Shown here: positions 1 to 5,596 of the stretch, piece by piece
How the letters are laid out: every line of letters starts with the position of its first letter
Numbering within the stretch: position 1 is the first letter of the stretch
Assembly: GCA_020350305.1 (NCBI GenBank)
Contig: CP070709.1
Span: forward strand, 758,575 to 766,795
Length of the DNA: 8,221 bases
DNA from: Candidatus Bathyarchaeota archaeon
GTDB lineage: Archaea; Thermoproteota; Bathyarchaeia; Bathyarchaeales; Bathyarchaeaceae
Direction of reading: 5' to 3'
Translations under genes and position numbers: made by a program
The notes under the pieces: generated by a model
Told to the model about the DNA's origin: nothing
Databases searched by the model: none
What the model saw: only the letters and a program-made list of their open reading frames with translations

Positions 1-221
1 CAGGTGTAACGGTCGTCGTGGTCTGCCATGAAGTATCCTGATCCGCATCTTTCGCAGAAGGGAAGAAGTCTTTCAAGTCCATTTTCCCCGATCTTATAGT
101 AGGAAAAGACGCCCTTTCTTTTTTTCTTGGGCTTTTCAACCTTCTTTTCTTTGGGTTTTTCTTTGGGTTTTACTTCGGGTTCCTTGGGTTCTTCTGCTTC
201 TTCGGTTTCTTTCTCAGTCAT
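1..221 (-). CDS. rps27ae: 30S ribosomal protein S27ae (partial, C-terminus beyond window)
   Basis: Zinc-ribbon protein of the small ribosomal subunit; only the first 73 codons lie in the window. Reading from the ATG at 221, residues 2-37 are a Lys/Glu/Pro-rich stretch, followed by GVFSYYKIGENGLERLLPFC and then C-x2-C (FCERCG), the first half of the S27ae zinc ribbon, then GYFMADHDDRYTC, matching the archaeal S27ae core. The second Cys pair lies outside. Archaeal S27ae is usually only 45-65 residues and starts near the zinc ribbon, so the charged N-terminal extension is unusual; it occupies the place taken by ubiquitin in eukaryotic S27a. The start is supported by GAGGG at 230-234, eight bases upstream. 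Only four bases separate it from the S24e stop, so it is the distal gene of the operon as far as the window shows. Identification is firm; total length is unknown. Confidence 0.9.
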   Translation of the reverse strand, partial: MTEKETEEAEEPKEPEVKPKEKPKEKKVEKPKKKRKGVFSYYKIGENGLERLLPFCERCGSGYFMADHDDRYT

Positions 222-225
222 TCAG

Positions 226-621
226 TTATCCCTCTTTTTTCTCCTCTTTCTTTTCCGTTGTTTCTAGTTTTTCTTTCTTTTCTGCTGTTTTCGTCTCTTC
301 CAGTTTTTCTACAGCTTCTTTCTTTTCTTCAGGTTTTTTCGGTGGTGCGTTCCTAGCGAGGATGTGTTTGGACTCTACTAGTTTGGCATGTTCAGCTGAA
401 TCGTATGCGTTAGCTGTGCCAACGGCGATTCTTGTCCCGGTTTTTGTAGTCATTTTCTTAACATACACTAGGTCAATATCCATCTTTAGCACTGCTGCAA
501 GTTCTTTCCTCGCTTCCAAACGGGTAGGGGTTCCTCCAGCCTTTTCATGGTTAACCTTGAAGGTTATCTCCTTTCTTTTGAGTAGCGGGTTATATTCTTT
601 GGATGTAATGCTAATTTTCAT
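226..621 (-). CDS. rps24e: 30S ribosomal protein S24e
   Basis: Small-subunit ribosomal protein shared by archaea and eukaryotes. Residues 1-93 form the S24e core: MKISITSKEYNPLLKRKEI at the start, then the NHEKAGGTPTRLEARKELA segment and the basic KKMTTKTGTR strand, and AYDSAEHAKLVE. Residues 95-131 are an added tail made almost only of Lys, Glu, Ala and Thr, longer than the family's usual end at about 100 residues. The ATG at 621 was chosen because homologues begin MKI and GGAAG (629-633) lies seven bases upstream; an in-frame TTG at 627 would add two residues. It follows the dephospho-CoA kinase by 42 bases and precedes S27ae by four, the usual archaeal order. Identification is firm; the role of the tail is unknown. 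Confidence 0.93.
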   Translation of the reverse strand: MKISITSKEYNPLLKRKEITFKVNHEKAGGTPTRLEARKELAAVLKMDIDLVYVKKMTTKTGTRIAVGTANAYDSAEHAKLVESKHILARNAPPKKPEEKKEAVEKLEETKTAEKKEKLETTEKKEEKKEG

Positions 622-663
622 GGGCAATCTTCCATTGGATTGTTGATTTTTGGAGTGCCTCCA

Positions 664-1197
664 TTACTTTAACTTTTCGTATGGTTCCATCTCTTCCACG
701 AGTCGGCGTGCAAGCTTCTTTTTTTGTTCTGTGACCTTAACTACAACGATTCCTACTTGTGGTTGTCCGTAAACCACCAAGGACTTTTCAGGTGCGCACA
801 ACACAGCTACCAAAGTAAGGAGGTCTTCTTCTCCGTCAACCAACACCCTTGTTGTTTGCCTCTGTTTTAAAGAATCTTCCATAACGGCCCATGTTTCATC
901 AGCTAGCGTTCCTGGAGGATTTTTTATGTGTAAGGTTCGGTTCACGTCTACGAGAATTGGCTTGACCTTTTTTCTCATGACCCGGTTGTCCACGATCAAA
1001 ACGTTTGGGGAAATGCCGTTTTTCATCATGCTATTAGAAACCGCGTCACCCACAGAAATGATTCTGGCCGGTTTTTCTTCTTCGATGAACCTTTTCAGTT
1101 GTTTAATTGTTTCATCAACGGAACCTTGGATCAGCAGTCCTAATGGAGACTTTAGTTTTTTACGTAAGGCAGGCGTAAGAAAACGTATTTTGATCAC
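664..1197 (-). CDS. GTP-dependent dephospho-CoA kinase (DUF359 family)
   Basis: Phosphorylates dephospho-CoA with GTP, the last step of archaeal coenzyme A synthesis, in the cytosol; this assignment comes from the characterised Thermococcus member of the DUF359 family. At 177 residues the length is typical. Visible family motifs are SVGDAVS (48-54), VDNR (69-72), the NPPGT segment (93-97), the acidic VDGEEDLL motif (120-127, with D121, E123, E124 and D125) and YGQPQVG (143-149). The start is GTG at 1197, overlapping the Spt4 stop as GTGA; no good Shine-Dalgarno sequence is visible, so translation is probably coupled to Spt4. The enzyme is unrelated to bacterial CoaE. Its place between Spt4 and S24e is a recurring archaeal arrangement, and suggests shared growth-linked expression rather than a shared pathway. 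Confidence 0.9.
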   Translation of the reverse strand: MIKIRFLTPALRKKLKSPLGLLIQGSVDETIKQLKRFIEEEKPARIISVGDAVSNSMMKNGISPNVLIVDNRVMRKKVKPILVDVNRTLHIKNPPGTLADETWAVMEDSLKQRQTTRVLVDGEEDLLTLVAVLCAPEKSLVVYGQPQVGIVVVKVTEQKKKLARRLVEEMEPYEKLK

Positions 1198-1379
1198 CTT
1201 ACACGTAGCGCGTAGCGTCCTTTCTCCTCCACTTTCATTGCATGAGCTATGGCTGAGCCTTTCAAGTCAAAGATTATGACCAAGCCAGTGAAGTCGTCGC
1301 TCATGGCCGCAGTCTTGCACTTTGGACAGGTGGATCCATGAGATATTAGGTGGCATTCTCTACACGCTTTGGCAGTCAT
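1194..1379 (-). CDS. spt4: Transcription elongation factor Spt4 (RpoE2, RpoE'')
   Basis: Small zinc protein that pairs with Spt5 (NusG-like) on the RNA polymerase clamp and promotes processive elongation. At 61 residues it has the normal archaeal size. The zinc ribbon is visible as C6-x2-C9 (KACRECH) and C18-x2-C21 (TCPKCK), followed by the WS-like SDDFTGLVIIFD strand and the SAIAHAM segment, which forms the Spt5-facing edge in known structures. The ATG at 1379 overlaps the RpoE1 stop as ATGA, and AAGGAG (1388-1393) sits eight bases upstream, inside the RpoE1 coding end. Its own stop overlaps the next gene's GTG. Both overlaps indicate translational coupling in one transcript. No missing zinc ligand or truncation is seen. 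Confidence 0.95.
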   Translation of the reverse strand: MTAKACRECHLISHGSTCPKCKTAAMSDDFTGLVIIFDLKGSAIAHAMKVEEKGRYALRVR

Positions 1380-1981
1380 GGTTTGGGCTCCTTGCCTTTT
1401 TCAGGCTCTTTTGGTTTTTCAGCCTTGGCACTCTTCATTTTTTCCAAGTCTTTCCTAATCCATCCGATCTTCCCCAAGAAAGGCTGCCTCGCGGTTACAC
1501 CGATTTTTCCAGAACTTCTACCATGCCCAAGCGAGACCGCTGTTACGCGAACTCGTACGTGGTCTCCTGTCACAAGTTTTCTCCTCGTTTCTTTGCCCAT
1601 GAGTACTCCTTGTTTTTCATCGTATGAGATATAATCATCCATAAGTTGAGACACATGAAGCAGTGCATCGATTGGCCCAACTCGGATAAATGCTCCGAAA
1701 TCGGCTATTTCAACTACCTCTCCTTCAATCACTTCTTGAATTTTCGGATAGAACGTGAGAAGGGAAAATTCAGCCTTGTGGTAGGTGGCGCCGTCTCCAG
1801 GAATTATCTTTCCAATGGGGGTGACTTTAATGTTAATCACGGCTACGACGTAGCCCAGCTCCTCATCAACCATGCCCTCATATCTCATTTTCAGCTGTTC
1901 ATAGCCTACCGTTTCAATGGGCTTTCCAAATTCTTCTGGAGGTATACGAATAGTGTCATCTAAGGTTACAAGCTTGAACAC
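1376..1981 (-). CDS. rpoE1: DNA-directed RNA polymerase subunit E' (RpoE1 / Rpo7, Rpb7 homologue)
   Basis: Subunit of the Rpo4/7 stalk of archaeal RNA polymerase, which binds nascent RNA and helps open promoters. Residues 1-80 form the Rpb7 N-terminal domain with the conserved GDGATYHKAEFSLLTFYP region (62-79). Residues 82-165 form an S1 RNA-binding domain, seen in VIEGEVVEIADFGAFIRVG and DALLHVSQLMDDY. Residues 183-201 add a Lys/Glu/Pro-rich tail (EKPKEPEKGKEPKP), so the protein is 201 residues, slightly longer than the usual 180-190. The start is GTG at 1981, with GAGGAG (1987-1992) five bases upstream, a strong site. It lies 55 bases after the PIN gene and overlaps Spt4. No Rpo4 (RpoF) gene is in the window. 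Confidence 0.95.
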   Translation of the reverse strand: MFKLVTLDDTIRIPPEEFGKPIETVGYEQLKMRYEGMVDEELGYVVAVINIKVTPIGKIIPGDGATYHKAEFSLLTFYPKIQEVIEGEVVEIADFGAFIRVGPIDALLHVSQLMDDYISYDEKQGVLMGKETRRKLVTGDHVRVRVTAVSLGHGRSSGKIGVTARQPFLGKIGWIRKDLEKMKSAKAEKPKEPEKGKEPKP

Positions 1982-2036
1982 AACTACTCCTCGCTTCTGG
2001 CTTTTTTAACAGCTAGGTGTTCTGCAGGACTTATTT

Positions 2037-2438
2037 TTAAGGTATGTCACCCTCTACTTCTAGATGAGACTTTTGCCTCAGATAAATGACGGGCACACTT
2101 ATAATCCTTAACCTTTTTCTAAGTTCTCTGTCGTTTGTAGCAACTGGGCATCTCCAATCTTTTGCCACTCGAACAATCACATCATCACTCGTCTCTTTGA
2201 AACTCTGTTCAACATTGATCGTGCGACATTTTTCTGCGAGCTTGAGTGCCAACGCCGCTTGTTGACGCATTTTGGGAGAACCTTTCTCAGCTATCTTTAG
2301 AAGTTCCATGTGTGTCGGAGAAAGAAGAACAGGGTCAAACCTTTGACTAAGGAGGTTTGTTAGTTCTTTGAATATGTCTACGTGGAATTGTGAAGGGATA
2401 AAAAGGAAGTTTGAGTCCAGAATCACTTTAACTTTCAA
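2037..2438 (-). CDS. PIN-domain protein, archaeal Fcf1/Utp24-like putative ribonuclease
   Basis: A stand-alone PIN nuclease domain of 133 residues. The acidic residues expected at the metal site are present: D8 (ILDSNF), E45 (THMELL), D85 or D86 (TSDDVIV) and D103 (ATNDREL). The DSNFL...FHVDIF start and the TNDRELRKRL segment resemble the archaeal branch related to eukaryotic Fcf1/Utp24, which cuts pre-rRNA. A role in rRNA processing fits its place between aIF2-gamma and RpoE1, a recurring archaeal order, but is inference. A VapC-type toxin is less likely because no antitoxin gene is next to it. The start is TTG at 2438, the first start after an in-frame TAA; the Shine-Dalgarno is weak. GTG at 2426 is possible. 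It follows aIF2-gamma by 40 bases. Confidence 0.85.
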   Translation of the reverse strand: MKVKVILDSNFLFIPSQFHVDIFKELTNLLSQRFDPVLLSPTHMELLKIAEKGSPKMRQQAALALKLAEKCRTINVEQSFKETSDDVIVRVAKDWRCPVATNDRELRKRLRIISVPVIYLRQKSHLEVEGDIP

Positions 2439-2478
2439 GCCTTACCCAGCAACACCTTGAACAAAAGCCTCTAATTGC

Positions 2479-3717
2479 TTAACCTTTTATTATCCCGTAG
2501 CCAATGAGGCGCCATCTTCCTGCAATTTTTCTGCTGATGGCTGCTCGGAAATCTTCTTCAGCGCACATGGGGCGGCCCAACCGAAGAGTGGTGTTTTCTT
2601 CTTTTATAGAGACGACTTCTCCTGTGGTTATGGCGGTTCCAATATCAAGGAGAAGGCGCTCACCCATACTTACTTTGTCGATTTGCTTCAGTTCCTTTGT
2701 TCCTAAGGCTCGTTCAAAAAGGTGAGTTTCTAAAGTCAACTCTGAGCGGGTTGGCGGAAGGATACTAGTCTTTCCAACAAGATTTCCGACGAGACCGTCA
2801 GCCTTCGTTAGAGAAGGGTCTAGAAGGGTCCCGATACCTACCAGCCCTCCACACATAGCTTCTTTAACTGCTTTTCCACCCGCATAGAGACTGAAGATCT
2901 TGGTGAAAAGAGGTTGATAGCTCATTTTTCCTTGTTTCTCAATTCGGATTCCGGGGCGCATCTCTATCTCGTCTCCTGATTTGAATTTTCCTTGAAGGAT
3001 ACTGCCCCCGATCACTCCTCCTGCTAATTCCTCCACCGAGGTTCCAGGTTTGTTTATGTCAAAGGAGCGCACAACATACATTCTTGGAGGCTTTGCCAGG
3101 TCTCGGCTAGGAGTAGGGATGTTTTGTTCCAATGCTTGAATGAGGATATCAATGTTCACGGAGTGTTGAGCGGAAACTGGGATGATCGGTGCACCATCAG
3201 CCACCGTCCCTTTGACAAACTCAACTATCTCCTGATAACTCTCTAAAGCCCGTTTCTCGTCAATTATATCAATCTTGTTATGAGCGATTACAAGATTTTT
3301 TATTCCGGTGATTTCGATGGCTGCTAGGTGTTCCCGAGTCTGTGGCTGTGGGCAATGTTCATCGGCTGCTATGACAAGTATGGCTCCATCCATAACGGCC
3401 GCTCCGGAAAGCATTGTGGCCATAAGGGCTTCATGACCCGGTGCATCTACAAAGCTGACCGCTCGAATGAACTCGCCGGGTGAGCCACAGTGGGGGCATG
3501 TTGGCTTACTGGAGTAAGACTGTGGAGGTTGGCATTGAGGGCATTTGTAGATGGGGGCGTCGGCGTAACCGAGCTTGATGGTTATGCCCCGTCTCAGCTC
3601 CTCGCTATGTCTAGCTGCCCAAACACCTGTTATTGCCTCTACCAATGTGGTTTTTCCGTGATCCACATGGCCGATGGTTCCGATGTTGACTTCAGGTTGT
3701 TTGGGTAGTTTTTTCAG
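2479..3717 (-). CDS. eif2g: Translation initiation factor aIF2, gamma subunit (probable CTG start)
   Basis: GTPase core of the aIF2 heterotrimer that carries initiator Met-tRNA to the small ribosomal subunit. With the CTG start it has 412 residues, the family norm. The G domain shows G1 GHVDHGKT (16-23), switch 1 RRGITIKLGYADA (42-54), a zinc knuckle with C59, C62, C74 and C77, G3 DAPGHE (91-96), G4 NKID (147-150) and G5 SAQ (182-184). Two beta-barrel domains follow and end with RWRLIGYGII. The frame has no ATG before the P-loop. The first usual start, GTG at 3664-3666, would cut the P-loop in two, so it cannot be right. CTG at 3715-3717 gives an N-terminus KKLPKQPEVNIGTIG, as in homologues, has GGGAGG eight bases upstream and overlaps the S6e stop as CTGA. 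Confidence 0.95.
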   Translation of the reverse strand: MKKLPKQPEVNIGTIGHVDHGKTTLVEAITGVWAARHSEELRRGITIKLGYADAPIYKCPQCQPPQSYSSKPTCPHCGSPGEFIRAVSFVDAPGHEALMATMLSGAAVMDGAILVIAADEHCPQPQTREHLAAIEITGIKNLVIAHNKIDIIDEKRALESYQEIVEFVKGTVADGAPIIPVSAQHSVNIDILIQALEQNIPTPSRDLAKPPRMYVVRSFDINKPGTSVEELAGGVIGGSILQGKFKSGDEIEMRPGIRIEKQGKMSYQPLFTKIFSLYAGGKAVKEAMCGGLVGIGTLLDPSLTKADGLVGNLVGKTSILPPTRSELTLETHLFERALGTKELKQIDKVSMGERLLLDIGTAITTGEVVSIKEENTTLRLGRPMCAEEDFRAAISRKIAGRWRLIGYGIIKG

Positions 3718-4145
3718 TCGATGGGCCTCCCTCTTTTTTCTGTCTTCTTTGGCGTTTTCGATTTGACTTTAGCCTTTTTCACTCCTTTAGCTTTTTTCGG
3801 TTTCTCAACAATTTTCATGTTTATCTGAACGACATCTTCAGTTATGACGTTTCCTCGGAGAGTTTTCCTTCGCCTCTCTCCTTTTCTGTGAGAGTGAAAA
3901 CCTACTCCTTCGCTCAAAATCACGTTAACTCGGACCCCTCCGTGAACGTTGGGTCTAATGGGGAAGCCATCCTTGTCTGATCCTCCGGCTATCTGTAGCT
4001 TGTGGCCTGGCGTTCCAACTATGGATCCGTTTACAATCTCTCCCGTTTTTTTTCCAATCAAAGGAATGGCGCGTGTACCCTCCACCTCCATGAATCGAGC
4101 TTTACCCGTCTCTGGATCGGATATTATTATCTTGAATTTCGCCAT
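3714..4145 (-). CDS. rps6e: 30S ribosomal protein S6e
   Basis: Small-subunit ribosomal protein of archaea and eukaryotes. The 143-residue product starts MAKFKIIISDPETGKA, as homologues do, and carries the S6e signature around GGSDKDGFPIRPNVHGG (54-70), then the basic SHRKGERRRKTLRGN segment (85-99) that closes the archaeal core. Residues 114-140 are a Lys-rich tail. The frame is open further upstream to 4238, but the extra 31 residues resemble nothing in S6e, whereas the ATG at 4145 has GAGGAG (4157-4162) eleven bases upstream, so that start was chosen. The stop overlaps the CTG of aIF2-gamma. A TATA-like sequence about 60 bases upstream suggests that this is the first gene of the translation/transcription operon. 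Confidence 0.94.
   Translation of the reverse strand: MAKFKIIISDPETGKARFMEVEGTRAIPLIGKKTGEIVNGSIVGTPGHKLQIAGGSDKDGFPIRPNVHGGVRVNVILSEGVGFHSHRKGERRRKTLRGNVITEDVVQINMKIVEKPKKAKGVKKAKVKSKTPKKTEKRGRPID
3715..3731 (-). promoter_or_regulatory. Shine-Dalgarno plus CTG start of aIF2-gamma
   Basis: On the minus strand GGGAGG (3726-3731) is followed by an eight-base spacer and CTG (3715-3717). The site lies within the end of the S6e reading frame, and the last two bases of CTG are the first two of the S6e TGA stop. It decides the start of aIF2-gamma, as no ATG, GTG or TTG is available in frame between the upstream TAA near 3769 and the P-loop. That CTG is the real start is inferred. Confidence 0.7.
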
Positions 4146-4203
4146 ACGCGATGTTTCTCCTCGAATGAATTCTTTGGTGACGTTAACTGAAACGGTGTAT
4201 TCA

Positions 4204-4211
4204 TTTATTAA
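4204..4211 (-). promoter_or_regulatory. Candidate TATA box of the S6e operon
   Basis: The minus strand reads CCTTAATAAATG here, a moderate match to the archaeal TATA element in the 103-base gap between the transglutaminase-like gene and S6e. Transcription would start about 25 bases downstream, near 4182, giving a leader of about 37 bases that includes the S6e ribosome binding site. Read-through from the upstream gene remains possible, as no clear terminator is seen in the gap. Confidence 0.4.
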
Positions 4212-4248
4212 GGATTCTATTGACGCAAATAGAACCAATCTTTAGTGG

Positions 4249-5433
4249 CTATCGGTGAAAGTCTTCTGGCGCGTTGCCTGTTTCTTTTGATCTCATCTTT
4301 TCCACTCTAGAAACGTATGTATAAACCACTATGATGACGCATGTGGTTACAACTAATATTACAAGAATGCGTTGAAACCATTTTTCTATTATGATTTCCC
4401 AGAGGCTTTGTCGGGACGTCTGGGTCATCTCATCTTCCGCGTAGATATAGAAACCATTTTCAGTAATTAGCTCCCGGTACGCCCAGGCTGAGGCCGCGTA
4501 ATCACTTTCACTGATGTTCATATACTGGATTGTTCTGGTGTCTAAGACTACTGCTGTTTTTATTGCGTTGAGAGGATTACCAAACCCGCCTTTGGGGTAG
4601 GTGAGGTCGACTGGTAGCCATCCCCACGGCGGAACATACACTATTGCCCATCCATGCCATCCAATCTGCCTTGCTACATTTGTCACATGGCCGTTCCAAC
4701 TTGTGTTATTTGAGTATTGCCTTGGCAGGTGTATGCAGCCGATTTGAAGGCAGGATGGAATCCCAAGGATACGGCAGAATGTGACTAACAGAATTGCTTG
4801 ATCGTCGCAATCTCCCTTACCAGATAGAAGCGTCTGGTTTGGATACATAGGGACTTCATGCGACTCGTATGTAATGTTTCGCCAAATCCACCCAATAAAT
4901 TCTTTAACAATTTTGAGAACATTCGTCTCGTTGCCTGTTATCGCCTGCGCTTGATCTGTAATCATTTGATTTCCAATCTGCCATGTGTAGTCTCCTTTAC
5001 AATATTTTTGACGCAAATCTTGTGTAATGTTTGCAAGAACCCTTGAGTTCTCTTCTGTTATTAGAGGGAGTGAGCGAGGCCTTGAAAGAACCTGATACGT
5101 GACAGAGTAACTTACATTTTCTCCGGGATCGAGTTGTGGTTGAAATTGCAAAACTGCCATTGGATTTCCGTCTTCGTCTACAGTATCATTTTGTAAGGGG
5201 CATGAATGGTTTGCTAAGTGGACTGTTTGCCATGTGTTGTTCATGAACAAACTGATTGTTCGGTCTTCTTCGGTGAGATTCCAGATGTTTGTTCCTTGGT
5301 TAGAGTATGTAACTGTTGACCGGATGATATAGCTCGCGTTCCAAGTTTCGCTTTCTAACAGTGTGAAATTGTAGAATGTGAAGGAGGCAAGTAACACAAA
5401 TAGAATGAAGCTGACGGTTATCATCTTTTCCAA
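4249..5433 (-). CDS. Membrane-anchored transglutaminase-like (papain-fold) protein, extracytoplasmic
   Basis: 394 residues with a hydrophobic segment at 5-25 (ITVSFILFVLLASFTFYNF), a long soluble region and a second membrane helix at 354-373 (QRILVILVVTTCVIIVVYTY) followed by a charged cytoplasmic tail. The transglutaminase-like core has all three catalytic residues: C209 in GKGDCDDQA, H260 in GWHGWAIVYV and D276 in WLPVDLTYP. Fourteen N-x-S/T sequons lie between the two hydrophobic segments and none in the tail, as expected for an N-glycosylated outside domain. Residues 35-115 look like a beta-rich domain. It may be a cell-surface protease or crosslinker; substrate unknown. The first start after an in-frame TGA is TTG at 5433, with GAGGA (5445-5449) eleven bases upstream; the ATG at 5424 would shorten it by three residues. 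The link with S6e downstream is probably only proximity. Confidence 0.82.
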   Translation of the reverse strand: MEKMITVSFILFVLLASFTFYNFTLLESETWNASYIIRSTVTYSNQGTNIWNLTEEDRTISLFMNNTWQTVHLANHSCPLQNDTVDEDGNPMAVLQFQPQLDPGENVSYSVTYQVLSRPRSLPLITEENSRVLANITQDLRQKYCKGDYTWQIGNQMITDQAQAITGNETNVLKIVKEFIGWIWRNITYESHEVPMYPNQTLLSGKGDCDDQAILLVTFCRILGIPSCLQIGCIHLPRQYSNNTSWNGHVTNVARQIGWHGWAIVYVPPWGWLPVDLTYPKGGFGNPLNAIKTAVVLDTRTIQYMNISESDYAASAWAYRELITENGFYIYAEDEMTQTSRQSLWEIIIEKWFQRILVILVVTTCVIIVVYTYVSRVEKMRSKETGNAPEDFHR

Positions 5434-5500
5434 AGTTCAACTGTTCCTCAAGGTGAGTTCTCTTCTATTGGCAAGAGTTAAGGATGATTCGTTGGCAACA

Positions 5501-5515
5501 ATCATATGATATCAT
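5501..5515. repeat. Two overlapping 10-base palindromes upstream of the transglutaminase-like gene
   Basis: ATCATATGAT (5501-5510) and ATGATATCAT (5506-5515) are each perfect palindromes and share five bases. They lie 70-80 bases upstream of the transglutaminase-like start. A third 10-base palindrome, ATGCATGCAT, is at 5554-5563. An operator role is possible, but AT-rich palindromes also arise by chance. Confidence 0.35.
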
Positions 5516-5571
5516 TAACATAACATTACGTTCTTGAATTTTTAGGTTTGGCTATGCATGCATGGAGACGT

Positions 5572-5589
5572 AAGAAAGAGAGAAAAAGG
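5572..5589 (-). terminator. Pyrimidine-tract terminator after fae-hps
   Basis: Seven bases after the fae-hps stop the minus strand runs CCTTTTTCTCTCTTTCTT, 18 pyrimidines with a T5. Archaeal RNA polymerase commonly ends at such T-rich stretches without a hairpin. It would separate fae-hps from the transglutaminase-like gene. Confidence 0.5.
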
Positions 5590-5596
5590 TTAGAGT

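Noticed and set aside
1322..1963. Plus-strand frames opposite RpoE1 and Spt4
   Set aside because: They are antisense to firmly identified genes, rich in Ser/Phe/Cys as expected of shadows, and resemble no family.
2037..2438. PIN gene as a VapC toxin of a toxin-antitoxin pair
   Set aside because: No small antitoxin gene lies beside it; the neighbours are housekeeping genes in a conserved order and the sequence looks closer to the Fcf1-like branch.
3664..3666. GTG as start of aIF2-gamma
   Set aside because: It lies inside the P-loop (GHV-DHGKT), so the protein would lack part of its GTP-binding motif; the frame upstream encodes the conserved PEVNIGTIG segment.
4146..4238. Longer S6e form starting at 4238
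   Set aside because: The added 31 residues do not resemble S6e and span the probable promoter; the ATG at 4145 matches the family start and has GAGGAG upstream.
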